Below are positions 51,784 through 60,671 of a DNA stretch of 64,000 nt, one piece after another. A model generated the notes under the pieces. The model saw only the letters and a program-made list of their open reading frames with translations, was not told where the DNA came from and did not search any database. The stretch covers positions 10,902 to 74,901 of the forward strand of contig JBAXUL010000006.1 of assembly GCA_037129695.1 (NCBI GenBank), read 5' to 3'. Position numbers and translations under genes: made by a program. The DNA is from CAINVV01 sp037129695. Its GTDB lineage: Bacteria > Bacteroidota > Bacteroidia > Bacteroidales > Prolixibacteraceae. Every line of letters begins with the position of its first letter. The stretch's first letter is position 1.

Positions 51784-52326
51784 TTATTGTGCCGGCCGAT
51801 AACTGAAAACACGCTTGACCGGACTGAGAATCCGGCTCAACAACCTTTGATCTTCTGTAATGATCTCTGCAGTCCCCTTCAACTCGCTCTGAAATACGAG
51901 GTTCTTCCCGAAAGTGGAGATCATCTGATCAGGAAGTTTTACCTCTGCAGTATAGGAATCACCCGTTGGAACAGCAGAGATTTTTGTGATAAACCCTCTT
52001 ACCGAACCATACTCGAGATAAGGATAATTGGCAAACTTCAGATTAACCTGCTGGCCGATTTTAATTTCCCTTGCACTGCTCCTCTGAAGTTGGACATAAC
52101 CGGTTAGGGAGGTCTCTTTTCCGGAATCAACTGTAGCCACAACCACCACGGGTGCGGAAATAATATCAGGGTACTTGAAAAACCAGGTTCCGGCGATGAG
52201 GACGATCAATAGGAGTACGACCATGACCATACCATTCCTGATTAGCCAGGATGGCATTCGGCCCATAATATCCTGAACTTCCTTGCTGTGAAGGTCTATT
52301 TCATCCAATTTTTTCGACATGCTCAA
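51784..52326 (-). CDS. miniature HlyD-like adaptor lacking hairpin and lipoyl domains
   Basis: 180 residues. The N-terminus EVQDIMGRMPSWLIRNGMVMVVLLLIVLIAGTWFFKYPDIISAPVVV is a normal Bacteroidota HlyD cytosolic and membrane segment. The C-terminal half (VKIGQQ-type KIGQQVNLKFANYPYLEYGSVRGFITKISAVP ... YTAEVKLPDQM ... GTAEIITEDQRLLSRIL) is a normal HlyD beta-barrel end. The roughly 200-250 residues of lipoyl halves and coiled-coil hairpin that should lie between are absent, and the frame is open across the junction. It sits 35 bp after the C39-ABC gene on the same strand. It may be a reduced adaptor or an in-frame deletion product. Confidence 0.85.
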   Translation of the reverse strand: MSMSKKLDEIDLHSKEVQDIMGRMPSWLIRNGMVMVVLLLIVLIAGTWFFKYPDIISAPVVVVATVDSGKETSLTGYVQLQRSSAREIKIGQQVNLKFANYPYLEYGSVRGFITKISAVPTGDSYTAEVKLPDQMISTFGKNLVFQSELKGTAEIITEDQRLLSRILSPVKRVFSYRPAQ

Positions 52327-52361
52327 TAATTGTCAATTGTCAATTTTCCATGGTCAATTCT

Positions 52362-54560
52362 CTAAGCTCCCAACTCCAGCTGATTCTTGACCAAATTCCA
52401 GTAGCTGCCCTTCAGCTTGATCAGCTCTTCGTGCCTGCCCTTCTCCACAATCTCGCCCCGGTCGAGGACAACGATCTGATCCGCATTCCTGACCGTACTC
52501 AAACGATGGGCAACCACCACCACGGTCCGGCTCTTGTAAAATTCATTCATATTTTCCATAATCACCTTCTCGTTGTTGGCATCCAGGGCATTGGTCGCTT
52601 CATCAAAAAAGAGAAATCCCTGATTCTTGTAAACTGCACGTGCGATCAGTATCCGCTGTTTTTGTCCCTGACTCAACCCTGCCCCCTCCTGACCAATTTT
52701 CGTATCATAACCCATTGGCAACGATTCGATGTATTCCCGGATATTGGCCATCCTGACAGCCTCCGCAAGTCTTTCGCGATCAATGGTGTCTTCTCCTACC
52801 GCAATGTTGTTAACGATGGAATCTGAAAACAGATAGCCATCCTGCATCACCACTCCACACCTGTCGCGCCATACGGAGGTTGAAATCTGGTTGAGATCGA
52901 TTTCGCCCAGGGTGATGGTTCCGGAAACCGGCGGATAGAATCCAAGCAACAATTTAATCAGGGTCGTTTTCCCGCTTCCGCTCATCCCGACGATCGCAGT
53001 TGTCTGGTTGACGGGTATGGTAAGGTTGATCTCTTTTAAAACCTTGGGAGAACGGGGACCTTCATATTGAAATGTCAGATCACGAATTGAAATATCCTTC
53101 ATCTCAGGGATCTGCACCAATTTATTCTCATCAGCCGTCTCTTCATCTTTCTTCAGATGAATTTCATTGAAACGCTCCAGTGAGATTTTAGCATCCTGCG
53201 CTGTTTGAATAAAATCCATAAGATTGGCCAATGGCACATTCATCTGACCGATAATATAAGATACCGCTACCATTGCCCCAATGGTAATATGGCCATTGAT
53301 TACAAGTTTTGCCGCCAGAAAGCTTATCAATATGTTCTTCAGTTGATTAATGAAGGAAGATCCGATGGACTGAGTCTGGTTCAACGACAAACGACGGATG
53401 TTCAGTTTAAATAACCGTGCCTGAATTCTTTCCCATTCCCACCTTTTCTGCTTTTCGCAATTGTTCAGTTTGATCTCCTGCATGCCGGTGATCAGCTCAA
53501 TCAGCTTTGCCTGATTTTCAGAAAGCTGCCTGAAACGGTGGAAATCGAGTTCTCTCCTTCTCTTTAAAAAAAAGACGATCCATAAAACATAGAACAGACT
53601 GCCTAAAACAAAAATCAGCAGGATGGTCCAACTGTAGAAGGCCAGTACGATAGAAAATATCAATAGATTGACCATCGAAAAAAGCACGTTCATGGTCTGA
53701 TTGGTAATGAAATTTTCGATGCGGGTATGGTCTCCGATGCGCTGCAGCAAATCGCCAATCATCTTGGTATCAAAAAATGCAATGGGCAACTTCATCAGCT
53801 TGATGAGAAAATCGGATATCAGCGAAACATTCAATCTGGTTGTGAGGTGAAGGAGAATCCAGCTTCTGAAAAACTCAACTGTAGTCTGGGATACAAAAAG
53901 AACCAGTTGCGCCACGAGAATTAAGGTAACGAAGCCAATGTCCTGGTTGTTGATCCCCACATCGACCATAGATTGTGTAAGCAGTGGAAAAATCAATTGG
54001 AACAAGCTGCCAAGCAACAATCCAATCAAAAGCTGCCACAAAAATTTTTTCTGATTTCTGAAATAAGAGAAGAGGTATGCGAAGGAAGATTTGTCAGTTT
54101 TTTCATCCTGTAGCTGATAAAAATCGGGAGTCGGTTCCAGGATCAATGTCAGCCCTTTGGCTTTCTCCTCATCTGCTGTCCCACTCCACCCTTTCAGAAA
54201 TTCCTCTTTTGAATAATCGATCAACCCGTGTGCTGGATCGGCCACGCGTACTTTTCCCTTTTTAAATGCATAGACTACGACAAAATGTTCTCCTTTCCAA
54301 TGCACAATGACAGGAAGAGGCAGTTCGTCCGTAAGTTGCCGAAAAGTGACACGGGCCCCAACCGACCTCATCCCTAGAGATTCTGCGGCATCAGACATAC
54401 CAAGCAATGATACGCCTTCCCTGGTCAAATAACTCCGATCGCGGATGGTTTGCAACGAAAAATTCTTGCCATAAAATTTCGCGATCATCCTCAGGCAGGA
54501 GGGACCGCAATCCATGGCATCCAATTGTTTGAAGAATGGAAATCGACGCATCAGATTCAA
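52362..54560 (-). CDS. second C39-peptidase-containing ABC exporter
   Basis: 732 residues. The C39 protease has Cys in QLDAMDCGPSCLRMIAKFYG, His in HFVVVYAF and Asp in VADPAHGL. A membrane domain spans about 160-440. The ATPase has Walker A GMSGSGKTT, a signature reading LSQGQKQR (Gln in place of the second Gly), Walker B FLFFDEATNALD and H-loop VAHRLS. The start may be the Met at 54551 (MRRFPFFKQ). It is paired with the miniature HlyD gene. No double-glycine precursor peptide is evident nearby, so the cargo is unknown. Confidence 0.93.
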   Translation of the reverse strand: MNLMRRFPFFKQLDAMDCGPSCLRMIAKFYGKNFSLQTIRDRSYLTREGVSLLGMSDAAESLGMRSVGARVTFRQLTDELPLPVIVHWKGEHFVVVYAFKKGKVRVADPAHGLIDYSKEEFLKGWSGTADEEKAKGLTLILEPTPDFYQLQDEKTDKSSFAYLFSYFRNQKKFLWQLLIGLLLGSLFQLIFPLLTQSMVDVGINNQDIGFVTLILVAQLVLFVSQTTVEFFRSWILLHLTTRLNVSLISDFLIKLMKLPIAFFDTKMIGDLLQRIGDHTRIENFITNQTMNVLFSMVNLLIFSIVLAFYSWTILLIFVLGSLFYVLWIVFFLKRRRELDFHRFRQLSENQAKLIELITGMQEIKLNNCEKQKRWEWERIQARLFKLNIRRLSLNQTQSIGSSFINQLKNILISFLAAKLVINGHITIGAMVAVSYIIGQMNVPLANLMDFIQTAQDAKISLERFNEIHLKKDEETADENKLVQIPEMKDISIRDLTFQYEGPRSPKVLKEINLTIPVNQTTAIVGMSGSGKTTLIKLLLGFYPPVSGTITLGEIDLNQISTSVWRDRCGVVMQDGYLFSDSIVNNIAVGEDTIDRERLAEAVRMANIREYIESLPMGYDTKIGQEGAGLSQGQKQRILIARAVYKNQGFLFFDEATNALDANNEKVIMENMNEFYKSRTVVVVAHRLSTVRNADQIVVLDRGEIVEKGRHEELIKLKGSYWNLVKNQLELGA

Positions 54561-54900
54561 TCAGTGTTGGTTAATTGCAAATATGCAAATTTTAGCAAGA
54601 TTTTGCTTACCTGGTGTAAGAGAAAAGTAAAATTGACAGTTGCCTGGTGCCAATATTCCATGGTGGACTTTTCAACGGAATAACATGTTTAGTAACATAA
54701 ATTTCACCATAAAGCCTGTTTCGGTCAGGAGTCATCCCTTTGATAATAGGCTACTTGCTTATTTTTCGAAATTCCAAATTCTAAAATCGAAAATCGAAAA
54801 TTTTCAGGTCGGTCGGATCATTTTAAATAATTTCTATTTTTGAAGTAATTGAAAAAAAGGTTTTCCAAACAACCGGATAATTTTATTTAAATCTTTTATC
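54561..54900. other. divergent gap between exporter and EF-G paralogue
   Basis: 340 bp with no credible ORF on either strand and no Gly-Gly leader peptide. TATTTTTG at 54835-54842 fits the Bacteroidota -7 box for the EF-G-like gene. The -33 position reads TCG rather than TTG. Simple CGAAAAT repeats occur at about 54785-54800. Confidence 0.45.
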
Positions 54901-57057
54901 ATGAAAGTATACCAAACCAGTGAAATCAGAAACATTACGGTGCTCGGAAATTCGGGCGCTGGGAAAACCACCCTTGTAGAAGCCATGCTCTTCGAGGGTG
55001 GAATTATCAACCGCAGAGGCGATGTCAAAAGCAAGAATACGGCATCAGATTACAACCTCGTCGAGCAAGAGTATGGCAACTCTGTTCATGAAACAGTGCT
55101 TTACACCGAATTTGAAGGATGCAAGATCAACATCATCGACACGCCGGGGATGGATGATTTCGTCGGAGGCGTAATTCCTGCATTAAGTGTGGCCGCGACA
55201 GGCTTATTGGTTTTCAACGCGGTCAACGGCGTAGAGGTTGGGACAGAAATAGCCAACCGCAACGCAGAAAAATTTCACAAACCGTTGATTTTTGTCATCA
55301 ATCACCTTGATCACGAAAACAGCAACTGGGAGAATACGATGGAGATGGCCAAAACCACCTTCGGCAACAAACTGGCCATCGTACAATATCCCGTCAATCC
55401 AGGACTGGGATACAACAAAGCAATCGACGTACTGAAGATGAAAATGCTTCAGTGGGGTCCGCAAGGCGGGAAACCGGAGATGCTGGAAATTCCTGCTTCT
55501 GAGATGGACAAAGCCGAAGAATACCACAACCTGTTGGTAGAAATGGCTGCCGAAAATGACGAGGCTTTGATGGAACTCTTCTTCGAACAGGGCTCCCTGA
55601 ATGAAGATGAGATGAAAAAAGGACTGAAGCTCGGAATGCTTTCCAGAGGCTTGTATCCTGTATTCTGCACATGTGCCGCCAAGGACATGGGCATACGCCG
55701 CTTGATGGACTTTATCGTCAATGTAGCTCCCGACCCGGGAGAACTCGCATCTGTTGAAACCGTTGACGGGAAAATGATTCCGATCAGCGTCAATGGACCA
55801 ACCTCAATTTTTGTTTTCAAAACCTCTCTCGAACAACACGTTGGAGAAGTAACTTATTTCAAAGTAATTTCCGGAACATTGAAGGAAGGAATGGATTTGA
55901 CCAACATGGCCAAAAATTCCAAGGAAAGAATCTCCCAGATTTTTGCCGTAGCCGGAAAAACCAGAACCAAAGTACCTGAAATGGTAGCCGGAGATATCGG
56001 CGCGACAGTTAAACTGAAAGATGTCAAATACAACCAGACTCTTTGCGACAAAGACGCTGAAATCGAATTTCCACCTATTCCGTTCCCTGCTCCAAGATAT
56101 ACGACAGCCGTCAAGGCACTCAACGAGTCGGACGAGGAAAAAATGGGCGAATACCTCCATCGTTTGCACGAAGAGGATCCTACCTATATCATTGAATATT
56201 CCAAAGAGTTAAAACAAATCCTCATCCACGGACAGGGCGAATACCACATCAATACTTTGAAATGGTATTTTGACAATGTCTTTAAGATTGATATCCAGTT
56301 TTTAAATCCAAAAATCCCCTACCGGGAAACCATCACCAAAGTTGCGCAGGCCGACTATCGTCACCGCAAGCAGAGCGGTGGATCAGGTCAGTTCGGGGAG
56401 GTTCACATGGTGATCGAGCCTTTCGAAGAAGGTATGCCCGCTCCCACCATGTTTGTGGTAGACGGCAAGGAGATGAAAGTAAGTCTTCGCGGAACGGAAG
56501 TCACAGAACTCCCATGGGGCGGCAAACTGGTCTTCTGCAACTGTATCGTTGGCGGGTCTATTGATGCCCGTTTCCATCCGGCCATCCTGAAAGGGATCAT
56601 GGAAAAAATGGAAGAAGGTCCGCTCACAGGCTCGTATGCCCGTGATATCCGTGTTTCCATTTATGAAGGCAAGATGCACCCTGTCGACTCCAATGAAATC
56701 TCGTTCCGTCTGGCAGGAAGAAATGCATTCAGTCAGGCATTCAAGAAGGCAGGCGCCAAAATTCTGGAGCCTATTTACGATGTGGAGGTCCTGGTACCCG
56801 GCGATCGCATGGGTGACGTGATGGGTGACCTGCAGAACCGTCGTGCGCTGATCATGGGTATGAGTTCCGAAAAAGGGTTCGAAAAAATCGTTGCCAAAGT
56901 TCCGCTGAAGGAGATGAACAAATATTCTACCACCTTAAGCTCTGTCACTCAGGGACGCGCAATGTTCAAAATGAAATTTGCCAGTTACGAAAAAGTACCT
57001 GCCGAGGTTCAGGATGAACTGCTCAAAACCTATGCAGCTACGCAAACGGAAGAATAG
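54901..57057 (+). CDS. elongation factor G-like paralogue (EF-G2 type)
   Basis: 718 residues with the five EF-G domains. The P-loop is intact (GNSGAGKTTLVEA, residues 16-28). G3 reads DTPGMDDF (80-87), with Met84 where EF-G has the catalytic His. Switch I reads EQEYGNSVHE instead of EQERGITI, and G4 is NHLD (134-137) instead of NKMD. Domain IV and V segments (HRKQSGGSGQFGEVHMVIEPFEEG, GDRMGDVMGDLQNRRALIMGM) are conserved. In Bacteroides thetaiotaomicron an EF-G2 paralogue is reported to support translation without GTP hydrolysis during carbon limitation, and this gene is a candidate equivalent. It has its own terminator. Confidence 0.92.
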   Translation: MKVYQTSEIRNITVLGNSGAGKTTLVEAMLFEGGIINRRGDVKSKNTASDYNLVEQEYGNSVHETVLYTEFEGCKINIIDTPGMDDFVGGVIPALSVAATGLLVFNAVNGVEVGTEIANRNAEKFHKPLIFVINHLDHENSNWENTMEMAKTTFGNKLAIVQYPVNPGLGYNKAIDVLKMKMLQWGPQGGKPEMLEIPASEMDKAEEYHNLLVEMAAENDEALMELFFEQGSLNEDEMKKGLKLGMLSRGLYPVFCTCAAKDMGIRRLMDFIVNVAPDPGELASVETVDGKMIPISVNGPTSIFVFKTSLEQHVGEVTYFKVISGTLKEGMDLTNMAKNSKERISQIFAVAGKTRTKVPEMVAGDIGATVKLKDVKYNQTLCDKDAEIEFPPIPFPAPRYTTAVKALNESDEEKMGEYLHRLHEEDPTYIIEYSKELKQILIHGQGEYHINTLKWYFDNVFKIDIQFLNPKIPYRETITKVAQADYRHRKQSGGSGQFGEVHMVIEPFEEGMPAPTMFVVDGKEMKVSLRGTEVTELPWGGKLVFCNCIVGGSIDARFHPAILKGIMEKMEEGPLTGSYARDIRVSIYEGKMHPVDSNEISFRLAGRNAFSQAFKKAGAKILEPIYDVEVLVPGDRMGDVMGDLQNRRALIMGMSSEKGFEKIVAKVPLKEMNKYSTTLSSVTQGRAMFKMKFASYEKVPAEVQDELLKTYAATQTEE

Positions 57058-57082
57058 TACTACAATTTACTCCATTTTATTT

Positions 57083-57114
57083 AAAGCACTCTTTCTTTCC
57101 GGGAAGAGTGCTTT
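57083..57114 (+). terminator. Rho-independent terminator of the EF-G paralogue
   Basis: AAAGCACTCTT (57083-57093) pairs with AAGAGTGCTTT (57104-57114). A T-run to 57117 follows. 26 bp past the stop. Confidence 0.9.
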
Positions 57115-57164
57115 TTTATTACCTTTAGGGTTAACTATAAATAAAGGATAAAAGCTCTAAAGAA

Positions 57165-57185
57165 GGCAAAAGGCAAAAGGCAAAA
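57165..57185. repeat. three tandem GGCAAAA units
   Basis: GGCAAAA occurs three times head-to-tail. It is followed by CATTTTCCA-type words up to 57250. This is intergenic low-complexity sequence in front of the metallo-hydrolase gene. Confidence 0.6.
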
Positions 57186-57268
57186 GTGTAGTATGCTATA
57201 ATCATTCGATACTTTTCATTTTCCATTTTTCATTTTCCACTTTCCACTCATCTCTAATCCATACTCTC

Positions 57269-58669
57269 ATGAAAATCAAATTTATTGGTGCGGCCCGCGA
57301 AGTCACAGGTAGTAAACACCTGATCACAATGGACAATGGGAAAAAAATTCTGCTGGATTGCGGTATGTTTCAAGGCAAAGGGATGGAAACGGACTCATCC
57401 AACCGCAACCTCGGTTTTGATCCCAAAGAGATTGACCATATCATCCTGACCCATGCCCACATCGACCACTCAGGATTGATTCCGTTTGTGTATAAACTCG
57501 GATTCAGGGGATCCGTCATTTGCACCAATGCCACCCGCGACTTGTGCGCCATTATGCTGGCAGATAGCGGCCACATCCAGGAACTCGACGTAAAATGGTA
57601 CAACAAGAAGCAGTTAAAACTCGGATTGGAGCAAATCGAACCAATTTATACCACCGAACATGCAAAAATGTGCATGGAGTTGTTCATTGGTGTCGCCTAC
57701 AACCGCAAATTTTACATTGACGAGAACATAAAAGTGCGTTTTACCAACAACGGTCACGTACTTGGAGCGGGTACCGCCTTTCTGGAAATCACAGAAAACG
57801 GAGAAACAAAGCGATTGGCCTACACGGGAGATGTTGGACGGCCCACCAGCAGGGTCTTGAAAGCTCCGGAAGCATTCCGGCAATGTGATTATCTCATTAC
57901 AGAGTCGACTTACGGAAACCGGCTTCACAAGCAGATTAACCATGCGGAGGAAGATTTGCTGAAGGTTGTGACCGATACCTGCGTCAGGAAAAAAGGAAAG
58001 CTTATTATCCCCTCCTTTGCCATCGGAAGAACACAGGACATCGTCTTTACCCTCAACAATTTTTACAATGCAGGATTGTTGCCAAAGATTCAGATTTATG
58101 TGGACAGTCCGCTGGCAGTAAATGCTACCGCCATTTTCAGGGTGCATTCCGAATGTTTCAACGAAGAGGTCATGAAGGTAATAGAGACCGACGATGATCC
58201 TTTCGGCTTCAATTCTCTTCATTACATCACCTCCACCAACGATTCCAAAAAACTGAACACTTTCAAGAAACCATGCATCATCATCTCTGCATCGGGCATG
58301 ATGGAGGCCGGCCGGATCAAACACCATCTGGCCAACAACATTTCCAATCCGGCAAACACCATCCTGGTTGTTGGATATTGTGCCCCCCGCACCCTGGGCG
58401 CCAAATTGATGAACGGAGAAAAGACAGTTTCCATTTTCGGCAACAAATACAGTGTGAATGCAGAAATTGCAAGGATTGAGGCCTTCAGCGGCCATGGCGA
58501 CTACAGCGAGTTGATGTCATTTCTGAGTTGCCAGGATCCTGCTTCCATCAAAAAAGTCTTTTTGGTTCACGGGGATTATGAAACGCAGCTTTTTTACAAG
58601 GGCCAGCTTGAAACAGCCGGTTTCACCAATATTGAGATACCGGAGGCCATGAGCGAGGTTGTACTTTAA
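57269..58669 (+). CDS. MBL-fold beta-CASP metallo-hydrolase (RNA-processing type)
   Basis: 466 residues. The zinc motif THAHIDHSG (residues 61-69) is followed by later metal ligands around GHVLGAGTAFLEI and YTGDVG. The beta-CASP domain carries ESTYGNR, IPSFAIGRTQDIVFTL and the late ASGMMEAGRIKHHL. The C-terminal RMMBL segment has FSGHGDYSELMSFL...VHGDY. This architecture resembles CPSF73/Ysh1-like nucleases and archaeal aCPSF relatives rather than RNase J. It probably processes RNA. Monocistronic, with a strong terminator. Confidence 0.9.
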   Translation: MKIKFIGAAREVTGSKHLITMDNGKKILLDCGMFQGKGMETDSSNRNLGFDPKEIDHIILTHAHIDHSGLIPFVYKLGFRGSVICTNATRDLCAIMLADSGHIQELDVKWYNKKQLKLGLEQIEPIYTTEHAKMCMELFIGVAYNRKFYIDENIKVRFTNNGHVLGAGTAFLEITENGETKRLAYTGDVGRPTSRVLKAPEAFRQCDYLITESTYGNRLHKQINHAEEDLLKVVTDTCVRKKGKLIIPSFAIGRTQDIVFTLNNFYNAGLLPKIQIYVDSPLAVNATAIFRVHSECFNEEVMKVIETDDDPFGFNSLHYITSTNDSKKLNTFKKPCIIISASGMMEAGRIKHHLANNISNPANTILVVGYCAPRTLGAKLMNGEKTVSIFGNKYSVNAEIARIEAFSGHGDYSELMSFLSCQDPASIKKVFLVHGDYETQLFYKGQLETAGFTNIEIPEAMSEVVL

Positions 58670-58696
58670 AATCAGACAACTCGAAATTAATCTCGG

Positions 58697-58741
58697 ATAA
58701 CCCGGCAAAACAACCTTTTATGGCCTCTTTTGCCGGGTTAT
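58697..58741 (+). terminator. Rho-independent terminator of the metallo-hydrolase gene
   Basis: ATAACCCGGCAAAA (58697-58710) is perfectly complementary to TTTTGCCGGGTTAT (58728-58741). TTTATT follows. Confidence 0.88.
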
Positions 58742-58889
58742 TTTATTGTCAGGTCGACACGACAAAAACCAACCGGCAATCGTATGAATTCAACATATAT
58801 AATATCAATCAGAACAAAAAGCTGAATGTCACACTGTCATCATAATTTTGCTTTGCAATATATATTTCTTGTTTATTGATGTTTATTTA

Positions 58890-58919
58890 TTGTATTACAA
58901 TAAATAATGATTATATTTG
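58890..58919 (+). promoter_or_regulatory. promoter of the DUF2975-XRE operon
   Basis: TTG (58890-58892), a spacer of exactly 19 nt, and TATATTTG (58912-58919) form a textbook Bacteroidota promoter. The start codon follows at 58943. Confidence 0.75.
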
Positions 58920-58942
58920 TGATCTAATTCAAACATCGCAAT

Positions 58943-59491
58943 ATGTCAACAAAAACAGATTACCTGCTTAAAGCGCTTCATGTAGTTTCATGGATCCTGT
59001 TCATTGGGATCTGCATCGAAGCAGGAGGATTCATATCCAATACATTCTTCACGCTAATACTCAGTCCAACAGGTGCGCGTAAATTTTGGATGGAGGTGAA
59101 TTTGTCTGATTTGTATCTCTACAATCAAAGTTATTTCGTCACAGTGACTTCTTTGATGATCATTGTAGCCGTGATGAGAGCCATCCTATTTTACTTTATT
59201 GTTAAAATTTTTCACGATAAAAAATTAAATCTGTCACAACCATTCAATGAAACAATGAGACAATTTATTTTAAGGATAGCTTATTTGGCTTTGGGAATTG
59301 GCCTGTTTTCTTTTTGGGGTGCAAAATTTACGGAAAAATTAGTGAGTCAAGGAGTTAAAATACCTGAAATACAATACTTAAGATTAGGTGGAGCAGATGT
59401 TTGGCTATTTATGGGCATCACACTTTTGGTCATTGCCCTTATGTTCAAAAAAGGAATCGAGATTCAAGACGAAAACGACCTAACTGTTTAA
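58943..59491 (+). CDS. DUF2975 membrane protein
   Basis: 182 residues with four predicted membrane helices (about 12-38, 62-88, 105-128, 150-168) and short loops, typical of DUF2975. The function is unknown. It is followed after 3 bp by a small XRE regulator, the standard pairing for this family, which suggests a membrane component with a dedicated regulator. Confidence 0.85.
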   Translation: MSTKTDYLLKALHVVSWILFIGICIEAGGFISNTFFTLILSPTGARKFWMEVNLSDLYLYNQSYFVTVTSLMIIVAVMRAILFYFIVKIFHDKKLNLSQPFNETMRQFILRIAYLALGIGLFSFWGAKFTEKLVSQGVKIPEIQYLRLGGADVWLFMGITLLVIALMFKKGIEIQDENDLTV

Positions 59492-59494
59492 GCC

Positions 59495-59713
59495 ATGCCA
59501 ATCATCGTAAACCTTGATGTAATGATGGCGAAACGGAAAATGTCGTTGAATGAACTTTCCGAAAAAGTAGACATCACCCTCTCCAATCTTTCCATTCTAA
59601 AAACCGGAAAAGCAAAGGCAATCCGGTTTAACACGCTGAAAGCTATCTGTCATGCATTAGACTGTCAGCCCGGAGACATTCTGGAATACAGAGAAATTGA
59701 AATAAAGCATTGA
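59495..59713 (+). CDS. small XRE/YozG-type helix-turn-helix regulator
   Basis: 72 residues, a single Cro/CI-type HTH (MAKRKMSLNELSEKVDITLSNLSILKTGKAKAIRFNTLKAICHALDCQPGDILEY). There is no effector domain. It is the downstream partner of DUF2975 and ends just before a short CCGCT-GAC-AGCGG hairpin (59713-59730). It probably represses its own operon. Confidence 0.92.
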   Translation: MPIIVNLDVMMAKRKMSLNELSEKVDITLSNLSILKTGKAKAIRFNTLKAICHALDCQPGDILEYREIEIKH

Positions 59714-60009
59714 ACCGCTGACAGCGGGTTCTTCTCTTCTGTAAAATTACACTGTGAATTGTTCCTTTCGAATTGTAATTCTTTGCCGGATTTCGTCGTA
59801 CAAAAAGATTGTACTGATATTTTTTATTCGCAAGGATCATCTTTATTATCATTTTCTAATTGGGAGATTTGGGACGGCATTCCAATGAAAATCAAACCCA
59901 TTGAAATAAGAAAATCCGGACACCGCAACGGTGAATTTCAATTAACGGATGAAGAATAAATTTTGAAGGATGATGATATCCATCGCAATTCAAATAATAC
60001 ACGATAGAA

Positions 60010-60573
60010 ATGGAAAATAAAAAGGAGTTGACACAAGAACAACAGAAGGAACTGATGAAGACCTTACAAAGCCGATTTGAGAAAAACCTGAGCCGCCATC
60101 AAGGTATGGATTGGGCTGCCATACAAGCAAAGCTGGAAGCCAGTCCTGACAAACTCCGGTCGCTCAATGAAATGGAAATAACAGGCGGGGAACCGGATGT
60201 CGCAGCTCATGATGAAGCAACCGGTGAATACATTTTCTATGATTGCTCTCCGGAAAGCCCGAAAGGACGAAGGAGTATTTGCTACGACCGCGCCGGGCTG
60301 GAATCAAGAAAAGAGTATAAGCCTGAAAATACTGCGATGGATATGGCAGCTGCCATGGGCATCGAAATTCTTTCGGAAGAACAATACCGGGAGTTGCAGA
60401 AACTTGGCTTTTTCGATACAAAAACATCGAGTTGGGTGGAGACTCCTACGGAGATCAGAAAACTTGGTGGTGCTCTCTTTTGTGATCGTCGCTACAACCA
60501 TGTCTTCGTTTATCACAATGGTGCCGACTCCTATTATGCCGTTAGGGGGTTTAGAGGGTCTCTGCGGGTCTAA
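60010..60573 (+). CDS. DUF4256 family protein
   Basis: 187 residues, soluble, no signal peptide. The conserved run GGEPDVAAHDEATGEYIFYDCSPESPKGRRSICYDRAGLESRKEYKP and the C-terminal GGALFCDRRYNHVFVYHNGADSYYAVRGFRGSLRV define DUF4256. Function is unknown. It stands alone between the XRE gene and a GNAT gene on the same strand. Confidence 0.88.
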   Translation: MENKKELTQEQQKELMKTLQSRFEKNLSRHQGMDWAAIQAKLEASPDKLRSLNEMEITGGEPDVAAHDEATGEYIFYDCSPESPKGRRSICYDRAGLESRKEYKPENTAMDMAAAMGIEILSEEQYRELQKLGFFDTKTSSWVETPTEIRKLGGALFCDRRYNHVFVYHNGADSYYAVRGFRGSLRV

Positions 60574-60671
60574 GTTTTGAACGGTCATCTGAATTCCTTT
60601 GGAGAACAGATCGTCCGGGAAATAATATGCCGAATGAATCATCAAAGTCCAATCACCAAAATCCTAAAATT

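Noticed and set aside
57165..57250. CRISPR-like tandem repeats
   Set aside because: The units are 7-9 bp with no spacers, and no cas genes are nearby. It is simple intergenic low-complexity sequence.
57614..58495. A 293-codon minus-strand ORF opposite the metallo-hydrolase gene
   Set aside because: The sense strand carries clear beta-CASP motifs throughout. The antisense translation has no recognisable domain and is Cys/His/Gly-rich, as expected of a shadow frame.
59759..59959. A 66-codon plus-strand ORF between the XRE and DUF4256 genes
   Set aside because: Low-complexity composition, no RBS and no similarity I can recognise. An internal 24-codon frame (59885-59959) looks slightly more protein-like but is too short to support.
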